Shown piece by piece: positions 19,040 to 26,364 of a stretch of 64,000 nt of DNA. Both the position numbers and the translations under genes were made by a program. Every line of letters begins with the position of its first letter. The stretch's first letter is position 1. The stretch is taken from positions 62,001-126,000 of the forward strand of contig JBQTIT010000007.1 of the NCBI GenBank assembly GCA_052387855.1. Reading direction: 5' to 3'. Below the pieces are notes generated by a model. It was not told the DNA's origin, ran no database searches, and saw nothing but the letters and a program-made list of their open reading frames with translations. The stretch comes from CAIYZT01 sp052387855. Lineage in GTDB: Bacteria > Pseudomonadota > Alphaproteobacteria > Rhodobacterales > Rhodobacteraceae.

Positions 19040-20200
19040 TCACAAGCAGGTCGCAAACAGCGCGCGGGTGTTCTCGCGCGTCATCGGCACCGGATTGCCG
19101 CCGCAAGAGGGGTCTTCCAGCGCCATCTCGGTCAGCATGTCCAGATCGGGGTTGGTCACGCCCAGCGCCGTCAGGTTTTCCGGAATGCTCAGCGCCCGGC
19201 GCAGGTCCATCACGGCCGCGCGGAAGCCGTCAAAGCCGCCCGCGATGCCCAGATAGGCCGCAGCCGCGTTGATCCGCTGTTCGATCGCGGGGCGGTTCAT
19301 GTCCAGCACCATCGGCATGACCACGGCATTGGTGGTGCCGTGATGGGTTCCGTAGACCGCCCCGATCGGGTGGCTCAGCGAGTGGATCGCGCCCAGACCC
19401 TTTTGAAACGCCGTCGCGCCCATCGCCGCCGCGCTCATCATATGCGCCCGGGCGTCAAGATCATTGGGATTGGCATAGACCTTTGGCAGGTTCTCGAACA
19501 CCAGACGCATGCCTTCCAGCGCGATGCCCTGGCTCATCGGGTGGTAGAAGGGGCTTGAGTAGGCCTCCAGGCAATGCGCCAGCGCATCCATGCCGGTGCC
19601 GGCGGTGATGAAGCGCGGCATGCCCACGGTCAGCGCGGGATCGCAGATCGTGACCCGCGGCATCAGCGCGGGGTGGAAGATGATCTTTTTCTTGTGGGTC
19701 GCCGAATTGGTCAGAACCCCGGCGCGCCCCACCTCGGAGCCGGTGCCGGCCGTGGTCGGCACCGCCACGATCGGCGCGATTTTCGCTGCATCGGCGCGGG
19801 TGTACCAGTCGTCCACGTCCTCAAGGTCCCAGACCGACAGGTCCGCCCGCTGATGCGCCATCAGCGCGATCAGCTTGCCCAGGTCCAGCCCCGAGCCGCC
19901 GCCAAAGGCCACCACCCCGTCATGACCGCCGGCCAGATACATGGCGATGCCGTCCGCCAGGTTTCGCTCGTTCGGGTTGGGGTCCACCTCGGAGAAAACG
20001 GCGCGGCCAAGGTCGGCGGCGGCCAGGATGCCCAGCGCCTGCGCGGTGATCGGCAGGCTCGCCAGCGCCTTGTCGGTGACCAGAAGAGGCTTTTTCAGGC
20101 CGGCCGCCCGGCAATGCTCGGCCAGTTCGGATATCCGCCCGACGCCGAACTTGATGGCGGTGGGATAGTTCCAGTTCCGGTTCGGGACGTTGTGCGACAT
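19040..20200 (-). CDS. iron-containing (group III) alcohol dehydrogenase
   Basis: An NAD(P)-dependent alcohol dehydrogenase of 386 residues. The dinucleotide loop is FGGGSGLDLGK (about residues 97-107) and PTTAGTGSEVG is the second family motif. Metal ligands are expected from the aspartate near 203 and the histidines in GMDALAHCLEAY, GAIHSLSHPIGAVYG and THHG, all present. It would oxidise an alcohol, or reduce an aldehyde. It begins only 4 bp after the upstream aldehyde dehydrogenase ends, so the two are one operon and probably consecutive steps: alcohol to aldehyde to acid. In this context the alcohol could be a gamma-glutamylated amino alcohol. Confidence 0.9.
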   Translation of the reverse strand: MSHNVPNRNWNYPTAIKFGVGRISELAEHCRAAGLKKPLLVTDKALASLPITAQALGILAAADLGRAVFSEVDPNPNERNLADGIAMYLAGGHDGVVAFGGGSGLDLGKLIALMAHQRADLSVWDLEDVDDWYTRADAAKIAPIVAVPTTAGTGSEVGRAGVLTNSATHKKKIIFHPALMPRVTICDPALTVGMPRFITAGTGMDALAHCLEAYSSPFYHPMSQGIALEGMRLVFENLPKVYANPNDLDARAHMMSAAAMGATAFQKGLGAIHSLSHPIGAVYGTHHGTTNAVVMPMVLDMNRPAIEQRINAAAAYLGIAGGFDGFRAAVMDLRRALSIPENLTALGVTNPDLDMLTEMALEDPSCGGNPVPMTRENTRALFATCL

Positions 20201-20204
20201 GGCG

Positions 20205-21587
20205 TCAGACCTTCTTGAGGTGATAGGATTTCGGGCGGGTCACCGAATGGAACCCGAGGTACGACAGGCTGCCGCCGCGACCGGTGTCCTTGCAACCGGT
20301 CCAGCACAGCGCGGGGTCAAGGTAATCGGCCCTGTTCATGAACACGGTGCCGGTTTCGATCTGCCGGCCGATGGCCTGCGCGGTCTCGTAGTCCTGCGTC
20401 CAGACCGAGGCGGTCAGCCCATAGGGGCTGTCGTTCATCAGGCGGATCGCCTCGGCATCGTCCTTGACCTTCATGATGCCGACGACGGGGCCAAAGCTTT
20501 CCTCCATCATCACGCGCATGGAGTGATCGACATTGACCAGAATCTGTGGGGCCAGATAGGCGCCGCCGTCATCGGCCGGGAACAGCGCCGGGTCGATCAG
20601 CGGCTTGGCGCCGGCCGCCACCGCCTCAACGATCTGGCCGCGCACCACGGCGGCGAAACGCTTGTTGGCCATGGGGCCCAGGGTGGTTTCGGGGTCCAAT
20701 GGGGAGCCCAGTTTCAGCGCCGAAACCCATTTGACCGCGCCTTCGACAAAGGCGTCATACAGGCTTTCATGGACATAGATCCTCTCGATCCCGCAGCAGC
20801 ACTGGCCCGAGTTGAACATCGCCCCGTCCATCAGCGTGTCGACCGCTGCATCGAGGTTGGCATCGGCCCGCACATAGCCGGGGTCCTTGCCGCCAAGCTC
20901 CAGCCCCAGCGGCGTGAAGGTGCCGGCGGCGGCGCGCTCGATGGCCTGACCCCCACCGACCGAGCCGGTGAAGTTCACGAAGTTGAAGGCGCGGGCACCG
21001 ATCAGATGTTCGGTCGTGGCATGGTCAAGGACGACGTTCTGGAACACATCCGCCGGCACGCCCGCCTCGTGAAAGGCCTGGGCGAGGCGCTCGCCCACCA
21101 GCAGGGTCTGGCTGGCGTGTTTCAGCACCACCGCGTTCCCGGCGATCAGCGCGGGGGCAAGGGTGTTGATCGTGGTCAGGTAGGGATAGTTCCAGGGCGC
21201 GACGATGAACACCACGCCCAGGGCTTCGCGGGCGAGGTAGCGGCGGAACTTGTCGCTGTCCTCGATCATGTGGGGGGCGAGGGTGGCGGCCGCGATCTCG
21301 GCCATGTAGTCGGTGCGGGCGTTCACCCCGCCCATTTCGCCCTGGCCAAAGCGGATCGGGCGGCCCATCTGGTGGGCAAGTTCAAGCGCCACGGTTTCCT
21401 TCATCGCCGTCAGCCGGGCGACACCGGCCTTGACCAGCGCGATACGCTCCTCCAGCGGGCGGGCGGCCCAGGGTTTCTGGGCGGCGCGGGCGCGGGCGAC
21501 GGCGGATTGCGCGGCCTCGGGGGTGAGGGGAATGCGTTCGGCATAGACCGAACCGTCGACGGGAGAGATCAGTTGAATGGGTTTCAT
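20205..21587 (-). CDS. NAD(P)-dependent aldehyde dehydrogenase
   Basis: Oxidises an aldehyde to the carboxylic acid; 460 residues, slightly short for the superfamily but complete. The active-site cysteine lies in FNSGQCCCGIERIYV (about residue 270), the general base glutamate in LELGGKDPGYV, and the cofactor region in APWNYPYLTTIN and FTGSVGGGQ. The start ATG at 21587 follows AGAGGTGAAACG, a good ribosome site. It is the first gene of the unit ALDH-ADH-oxidase. The gene directly upstream on the same strand is the PIN toxin, with a 39-bp gap. The glutamine-synthetase-like gene before the toxin-antitoxin pair is a probable former operon partner. Confidence 0.92.
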   Translation of the reverse strand: MKPIQLISPVDGSVYAERIPLTPEAAQSAVARARAAQKPWAARPLEERIALVKAGVARLTAMKETVALELAHQMGRPIRFGQGEMGGVNARTDYMAEIAAATLAPHMIEDSDKFRRYLAREALGVVFIVAPWNYPYLTTINTLAPALIAGNAVVLKHASQTLLVGERLAQAFHEAGVPADVFQNVVLDHATTEHLIGARAFNFVNFTGSVGGGQAIERAAAGTFTPLGLELGGKDPGYVRADANLDAAVDTLMDGAMFNSGQCCCGIERIYVHESLYDAFVEGAVKWVSALKLGSPLDPETTLGPMANKRFAAVVRGQIVEAVAAGAKPLIDPALFPADDGGAYLAPQILVNVDHSMRVMMEESFGPVVGIMKVKDDAEAIRLMNDSPYGLTASVWTQDYETAQAIGRQIETGTVFMNRADYLDPALCWTGCKDTGRGGSLSYLGFHSVTRPKSYHLKKV

Positions 21588-21626
21588 CGTTTCACCTCTT
21601 GGGGTGCCGTATCATGGGGCCCCTGC

Positions 21627-22049
21627 CTAAATTTCCAAAGCCATCACGTGCCCTTGCCGGGCATATTCCAGAATTTTCCGATCGCGCGTGACGATCTGGA
21701 GCCCATACTCGCGCGCCGTGGCCAGGATGATCCTGTCGGCCGGGTCGCCCTGGGGTTCCCCCGGTAGGGTTGACGAGCCCAGCAAGATTTCGATCGTCAT
21801 TTCTGACCATTGCAGACCCCCGGCTTTCATCGCGCGGTCAAGCCATGTTCGTGGAGGCATCGTCAGCAACAATCGGCTTTTTGCAGCAAGCAGGCCGACT
21901 TCCCAGGCCGAGATTGGCGACACCAGCAGCCTCGCCCCCGAGTCTCTGGCCTGTATCAGGGCCTGATTGACCGCGATCGTTTCGTCACCAACCGCAATGG
22001 CGGCCGCCCAAATCAGAGCGCAGGTGTCAAAGAGCAGCGGTTGGCTCAC
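21627..22049 (-). CDS. PIN-domain toxin (VapC family)
   Basis: A 140-residue PIN-domain ribonuclease, the toxin half of a type II toxin-antitoxin pair. Conserved acidic residues are present: Asp in LLFDTCALIW (about 8), Glu in SAWEVGLLA (about 50), and Asp in GDPADRIILATARE and VTRDRKI near residues 100-122. This full set suggests an active nuclease that would cut a specific RNA. Its ATG overlaps the upstream antitoxin stop by four bases. It sits inside a metabolic gene cluster of the same orientation, 39 bp before the aldehyde dehydrogenase gene. The target RNA cannot be predicted. Confidence 0.88.
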   Translation of the reverse strand: MSQPLLFDTCALIWAAAIAVGDETIAVNQALIQARDSGARLLVSPISAWEVGLLAAKSRLLLTMPPRTWLDRAMKAGGLQWSEMTIEILLGSSTLPGEPQGDPADRIILATAREYGLQIVTRDRKILEYARQGHVMALEI

Positions 22050-22474
22050 GACTTACGGCCCAAGAGGCGGTCGAATTTGTTCAGGAGCTGTTCGGCCCAG
22101 TCTTCGGCAGCCGGCTCTGTCAGATCGAAATCAGCCGCAATCGTGATGGTCCCCTTCATGCTGCCGACAAGAGGGTGAAGATTGCCCGATCCGGCCGAAG
22201 TCGGCAAATCCGATGACGGGGTCTCGACCGTGTTCAGCCTGGAAAAGGTCAGTTTGCCAGAGGCAAGGTCGACCTGTTCAGATTGATAGCCAGCGGACAG
22301 CCAGGCTTTGGTTATGACGCTGCTGTCGGGGTTGTTGCTCCACCACGCGCGATGCTTGCGCGCAGAGGCGGGAAGATCGAACCCCAGGAGGCGTTCGATC
22401 TCTTCGAAATTCATCGGCACGCGGACCTGCCCGCGGGATGCGAGGTGCTTCGTCAGGGGGTCGTACTTGCTCAT
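22046..22474 (-). CDS. antitoxin with DUF7662-like N-terminus and VapB-like C-terminus
   Basis: A 142-residue protein directly upstream of, and overlapping by 4 bp, the PIN toxin gene. Residues 3-85 (KYDPLTKHLASRG, FEEIERLLGFDLPASARKHR, AWWSNN, AWLSAGYQSEQVDL) follow the pattern I know as DUF7662, a small domain of unknown function. Residues 105-135 contain SMKGTITIAADFDLTEP, which closely resembles the toxin-blocking tail of VapB-type antitoxins (MKGT-TI with a following acidic stretch). No AbrB, RHH or HTH domain of the usual kind is present. I therefore read it as an antitoxin in which DUF7662 replaces the standard DNA-binding domain. GCGGAG precedes the ATG. The role of DUF7662 in binding the operator at 22496-22513 is a guess. 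Confidence 0.75.
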   Translation of the reverse strand: MSKYDPLTKHLASRGQVRVPMNFEEIERLLGFDLPASARKHRAWWSNNPDSSVITKAWLSAGYQSEQVDLASGKLTFSRLNTVETPSSDLPTSAGSGNLHPLVGSMKGTITIAADFDLTEPAAEDWAEQLLNKFDRLLGRKS

Positions 22475-22495
22475 TTCGAATCTCCGCTTGCCTGC

Positions 22496-22513
22496 GTGTG
22501 ATTCGTATCACAC
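22496..22513. promoter_or_regulatory. palindromic operator candidate of the toxin-antitoxin pair
   Basis: GTGTGAT-TCGT-ATCACAC: perfect 7-bp arms around 4 bases, 22 bp upstream of the antitoxin ATG. The surrounding 22500-22560 is strikingly AT-rich compared with the rest of the window and holds possible -35 (TTGTTT) and -10 elements on the minus strand, with the palindrome at or just after the -10. This is the usual place for autoregulation by an antitoxin complex. Confidence 0.6.
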
Positions 22514-22561
22514 AAAAACAAACACAAACAACAGTGTTCTTTTACATATACAGTACCTATT

Positions 22562-23926
22562 TCACGCCCGCTCCAACAGCCGCTGAATTTCAAAGTCGGT
22601 CACCACGCGGTCGGTTTCGGAAATCTCCCACTGCGCGGCGTGGTGGTAATGGTCGATCACGTCGTCGCCAAAGGCCTCGCGCAGCATGGCGGAGCGGTTC
22701 AGCAAATCCGCCGCCTCGCGCAGGTTGTGCGGGATCTCGCGCACGCCGCCGGCGGCGTACATGTCGCCCTTCATCTCGGGCTCCAGCGCCATCTTCTTCT
22801 CGATCCCGTCCAGCCCCGCCGCCAGCAGCGCCGCGCAGGTCAGGTAGGGGTTCACGTCAGAGCCGGGGATGCGGCATTCGACCCGGATCGCCTTGCTGTG
22901 CTCGCCGCAGACGCGAAAGCCGGCGGTGCGGTTGTCGGCCGACCAGACCGCCTTGGTGGGGGCGAACATGCCGATGGTGAACCGCTTGTAGCTGTTCACA
23001 TAGGGCGCCAGAAAGACCGTGATGTCGCGGGCATGGGCAAGCTGCCCGGCGATGTAGTGACGCATCAGGTCCGACATGCCATGCGCGCCCTTGGGGTCGT
23101 AAAAGGCCGGCTTGCCGTCCTTGGTCCACAGGCTCTGGTGGCAATGCGAGGAGGAGCCGGCCTTGCGGTGGTCATACTTGGCCATGAAGGTGGCCGACTT
23201 GCCCTTGGTCCAGGCAATCTCCTTGATGCCGTGCTTGACGATGGTGTGGTTGTCGGCGGTGTCGAGCGCGTCCGAATAGCGGTAGTTCACCTCTTCCTGG
23301 CCCGCGTCCGCCTCGCCTTTGGAATTCTCGATCGGGATGCCGGCACCGTAAAGCCCGTTGCGGATGGCGCGCATCACGTCCTCTTCCTTGGTGGTCTGGA
23401 AGATGTGGTAATCCTCGTTGTAGGCGCTGACCGGGCGCAGGCCGGAATAATGGCTGTCGCGCAGGGATTCGTAGCTGTTTTCAAAGAGATAGAATTCCAG
23501 CTCGGTCGCCATCATGGCGTCGAACCCCATGGCCGCAGCCCGGGCCACCTGGCGTTTCAGGATCTGGCGCGGCGAATGGGCCACCGGGTTGTGGTGGTGG
23601 TCCAAGAGGTCGCACAGCACCAGCGCGGTGCCCGGCAGCCAGGGCATCGGGCGCAGCGTCGACATGTCCGGCTTCATCACATAGTCGCCGTAGCCGGTCT
23701 GCCAGTTCGAGGATTTGTAGCCCTGAACCGTCGTCATCTCCATGTCGACGGCCAGAAGGTAGTTGCAGCAGTGGGTCTCCTGCCAGCCGCCATTCACGAA
23801 AAAGGCGGCGTGGAACCGCTTTCCCATCAGCCGGCCCTGCATGTCGATGGCGGCGACCAGCACCGTGTCGATCTCGCCGCGCGCGACGGCCTCTTTCAGC
23901 GCATCCAGTGTCATTGTTCCGGGCAT
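22562..23926 (-). CDS. glutamine synthetase-like gamma-glutamyl amine ligase
   Basis: A 454-residue member of the glutamine synthetase family, but of the PuuA/IpuC/GlnT-like type rather than GlnA. The catalytic domain shows ATELEFYLFENSY, KYDHRKAGSSSHCHQSLW (the usual HxH metal and ATP region), NSYKRF and RVECRIPGSDVNPYL. Enzymes of this group join glutamate to an amine (putrescine, isopropylamine, ethanolamine and similar) using ATP. The following ALDH, iron-ADH and oxidase genes, on the same strand after the toxin-antitoxin pair, fit oxidation of such a gamma-glutamyl product. ATG at 23926 has GGAG nine bases upstream; ATG at 23914 is an alternative. The amine is not known. Confidence 0.85.
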   Translation of the reverse strand: MPGTMTLDALKEAVARGEIDTVLVAAIDMQGRLMGKRFHAAFFVNGGWQETHCCNYLLAVDMEMTTVQGYKSSNWQTGYGDYVMKPDMSTLRPMPWLPGTALVLCDLLDHHHNPVAHSPRQILKRQVARAAAMGFDAMMATELEFYLFENSYESLRDSHYSGLRPVSAYNEDYHIFQTTKEEDVMRAIRNGLYGAGIPIENSKGEADAGQEEVNYRYSDALDTADNHTIVKHGIKEIAWTKGKSATFMAKYDHRKAGSSSHCHQSLWTKDGKPAFYDPKGAHGMSDLMRHYIAGQLAHARDITVFLAPYVNSYKRFTIGMFAPTKAVWSADNRTAGFRVCGEHSKAIRVECRIPGSDVNPYLTCAALLAAGLDGIEKKMALEPEMKGDMYAAGGVREIPHNLREAADLLNRSAMLREAFGDDVIDHYHHAAQWEISETDRVVTDFEIQRLLERA

Positions 23927-24318
23927 GTCCGGCTTCTCCCATGGGCTTTCCCGGATCGTGCCGGGGTCATCATCAGCGGGACCACGGTCCCAACCTGTCG
24001 CATGGCCGGGTGTTTCCGACCCTCATGGCGGCAGGGTGGTCAGCTTGCCTTGGCCTGACGCTGGATCTCGGCGATGCCGACATTCAGCACGGGCGCTTGC
24101 GCGGAAGTCTGACAAGCGAAACGGGCGGGGCGACAGGTCCGCTCGCGCAGACGCGCCGCCGGGGCGGAAAGGTCCCGCGCCGGGTCAAAGCGCTTTGCGA
24201 TGGTCTTGGCGGCCTTGGGCGACATTCCCGGGGGTCATTCCGTTCTTTTGATCAAACCAAATCCTTTCGCGGGCGACTGTCAACCGGGAATCCACCGCGA
24301 CCCGGGGCCGGGAAAGGC
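23927..24318. other. intergenic region upstream of the GS-like gene
   Basis: A 392-bp gap between the GS-like gene and the EamA exporter gene, both on the minus strand. It holds one weak 61-codon frame (24040-24225) and a 10-bp palindrome TTTGATCAAA at 24247-24256 in a locally AT-rich patch. Otherwise I see nothing. It is the likely control region of the GS-like gene. Confidence 0.4.
24040..24225 (-). CDS. hypothetical 61-residue basic protein (doubtful)
   Basis: A short frame, ATG to TGA, rich in Lys, Arg and Ala (MSPKAAKTIAKRFDPARD at the start). An in-frame stop lies a few codons upstream of the ATG, so it cannot be longer. The ribosome site is poor. I do not recognise it. It may be chance, given the GC-rich sequence, or a small product between the exporter and GS-like genes. 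Confidence 0.2.
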   Translation of the reverse strand: MSPKAAKTIAKRFDPARDLSAPAARLRERTCRPARFACQTSAQAPVLNVGIAEIQRQAKAS

Positions 24319-25194
24319 TCAGGCCGCGCGTGCCTTTGCGGCCGCGCCGGACAGGCCGTTGAACACTACCGCTGCGGTCAGGATGGCGCCGCCCAGAAAG
24401 GTGCCGGCGGTCGCCCGTTCGTCCAGAAAGAAGAACACCCAGACCGGGCTCATCAGCACCTCGATCTGGCTGAGCAGCGTCAGTTCGGCCGCCGGGATGC
24501 CTTTGGAGCCGATGGTGTACATCGACAGCCCAAGACCCACCACCAGCGCCCCGATCGCCATGGCGATGCCGATGTCGGACGCCGACAGTCCGAGCCCGAG
24601 GCCACGCGCGCCCTGCACCCCGGCCGCCACGATCATCGAAAAGACCGCGCCCAGAAAGACCGCCGGCAGCATGTCTTCCAGCCGGTGCCAGCGCAGCGCG
24701 ATGGTAAAGGCGGCAAAGCCGAGCGCCGAGATCAGCGCCGCGATGTTGCCGTCAAGCGCGCCGGCGGAAAGCCCCTCGCGCACCATGACGAACATGCCAA
24801 GCACGGCAAGCCCGATCGAGGCCCAGGTCGCCCCGCGCACCCGCTCGCCCAGGATCAGCCAGCCCAGCACGGCGGCAAAGAAAGGCGAGGCCGAGAACAG
24901 GAAGACCGCGTTGGCGATGGTGGTGGCCTGCATCGAATAGATCGAGCCGGCAAAGGCAAGGACCAGCCCGAGCCCGCCGACGATGCCGGATATCCCGGCG
25001 CGGCGCAGGGCCTCCGCCGGCCGCCCGCCCGAGGACAGGCTGATGGCCAGCAACAGCGCCGGCGCGGTGCCGGCCGAGCGCCAGAACAGGATCGCCCAGG
25101 TGTCGGTGCTGTCGATCTGGCGGATCGCCAGCCCCTGCGTGGACCAGATCAGCCCCGCCAGGACCACCAGGATGACGCCCGTTCCGTATTTCAT
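24319..25194 (-). CDS. EamA/DMT-family transporter
   Basis: A 291-residue inner-membrane protein with ten predicted helices in two EamA halves, related to RhaT/YdcZ-type and amino-acid/amine exporters. The second half begins about residue 145. Each half carries the family's glycine-rich loops, such as FLFSASPFFAAVLGWLILGE in the first half and SQIEVLMSPVWVFFFLDE in the second (a conserved Glu near the end of each). The start at 25194 (MKYGTGVILVVLAG) is preferred because the upstream TTG has no ribosome site and would add a polar tail. Function: probably efflux of a metabolite; the position upstream of the GS-like gene suggests amines, without proof. Confidence 0.85.
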   Translation of the reverse strand: MKYGTGVILVVLAGLIWSTQGLAIRQIDSTDTWAILFWRSAGTAPALLLAISLSSGGRPAEALRRAGISGIVGGLGLVLAFAGSIYSMQATTIANAVFLFSASPFFAAVLGWLILGERVRGATWASIGLAVLGMFVMVREGLSAGALDGNIAALISALGFAAFTIALRWHRLEDMLPAVFLGAVFSMIVAAGVQGARGLGLGLSASDIGIAMAIGALVVGLGLSMYTIGSKGIPAAELTLLSQIEVLMSPVWVFFFLDERATAGTFLGGAILTAAVVFNGLSGAAAKARAA

Positions 25195-25280
25195 TCCTGC
25201 CCCCGATTTTGCGCCAGTCAACGCGGCGGGCCTGGCCGCGTCTGTTCTGAATGCGACCCCGCTGCCCCGGATTGTCTGGC

Positions 25281-25366
25281 CGCCGCAGGCGGGGGTTTCA
25301 CACCCCCGCGCCGGTTTGTGCCAAACCGGCTTCCCCCGTGGGATAGATGGGCCAAAGTGAAAACGG
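25281..25366. repeat. dispersed intergenic repeat, copy B
   Basis: Reads, on the minus strand, TTTTCACTTTGGCCCATC then TATCCCACGGGGGAAGCCGG and two hairpins (GCCGGTTTGGCACAAACCGGC and GCGGGGGTGTGAAACCCCCGC, each perfect or nearly so). Related to the copies at 17621-17698, 40353-40422 and 60722-60866. It fills the gap between ghrA and the EamA gene. Confidence 0.65.
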
Positions 25367-25401
25367 ACAGGGGAGGGGGCGGGCCCCGCCGCGCCGGGGC
25401 G

Positions 25402-26331
25402 TCAATAGCCGCGCGCGCGGTCCACCAGATGCAGGAACGGCTCGCCCGCCTGGCCACGCCGGATGTTTTCGGCGATGACGCCGGCGGCGGTGTCGGGGCG
25501 GGTATCGGCCGCGATATGCGGCGAGACGGTGATGCGCGGATGCGCCCAGAAGGGGTGATCGGGAGGCAGGGGCTCGGTTCGGAAGACATCCAGTGTGGCC
25601 GCGCCGATCTGGCCGCTGTCCAGGGCGGCGAGAAGGGCGGCATCGTCGATGAGCGCGCCGCGGCCGGGGTTAAGCACCACCGCCCCCGGCTTTGTCCAGG
25701 CCAGGCTGCGGGCATTCAGGGTGTTTTCCGTCTGCGGCGTGCGCGGCAGCAGCGTCACGACAAAGTCGGCCCCGTCCAGCACCGCGCGCAGGCCATCCGG
25801 CCCATGGTGGCAGGTCAGGCCGGAAAGGGTCCTGGCGCTGCGCCCCCAGCCCTCGACGCGAAAGTTGAGCGCCATCAGCGCCCGCGCGCAGGCCTCGCCC
25901 AGGGCGCCGATGCCCAGCATGGCCACCTTGCGGTCGCGCGCCAAGGGCGGGCAGGTGGGGTCCCAGACATGCCCGGGGTTGTGGCTGTAGCGGTCCAGGC
26001 CCAGATGGTGGCGCAGGGTATGGCCGGTCACCCATTCGACCATCCCCTCGGTCAGGGCCGGATCGACCATGCGGCAGAGCGGCATGGTCAGGGTCGGGTT
26101 GGGGGCGATCCGCTCGACCCCGGCCCAGAGCGACAGGACCGCCCGGGTGCTTGTATAGGGCGAGAAGTCCTGCAGGCTCGCCGAGGGGGCATAGACGATG
26201 TAGTCGACCTCTTCCGCCGGTGCCTCTTGCACCAGGCGCGCGGCCAGGCCGGCGCGGGCCAGGGCGGTTTCAAGATGCGGGCGGTAGCGCGTCCAGTTGG
26301 CGGGGCCTGCGGCCATCAGGATCGTCAGCAT
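25402..26331 (-). CDS. ghrA: glyoxylate/hydroxypyruvate reductase A-like
   Basis: A D-2-hydroxyacid dehydrogenase of the GhrA type, 309 residues, reducing glyoxylate or hydroxypyruvate with NADPH. The NAD(P) site is VAMLGIGALGEACARAL (about residues 137-153). Catalytic residues are in NPGRGALID (Arg), DVFRTEPLP (Glu) and VSPHIAADT (His), all present. Start at 26331, with an adequate upstream purine stretch. It follows rodA by 33 bp on the same strand and may be read with the mre-rod cluster, although the function is unrelated. With glyA and the glycine cleavage genes elsewhere in the window it could serve serine/glycine metabolism. Confidence 0.88.
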   Translation of the reverse strand: MLTILMAAGPANWTRYRPHLETALARAGLAARLVQEAPAEEVDYIVYAPSASLQDFSPYTSTRAVLSLWAGVERIAPNPTLTMPLCRMVDPALTEGMVEWVTGHTLRHHLGLDRYSHNPGHVWDPTCPPLARDRKVAMLGIGALGEACARALMALNFRVEGWGRSARTLSGLTCHHGPDGLRAVLDGADFVVTLLPRTPQTENTLNARSLAWTKPGAVVLNPGRGALIDDAALLAALDSGQIGAATLDVFRTEPLPPDHPFWAHPRITVSPHIAADTRPDTAAGVIAENIRRGQAGEPFLHLVDRARGY

Positions 26332-26364
26332 GTCGTCATCCTCGTCTGTTGGAATGCGCGAGCC

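Noticed and set aside
24247..24256. TTTGATCAAA as a regulator site
   Set aside because: Ten bases of palindrome are too short to name a regulator; kept only as a remark.
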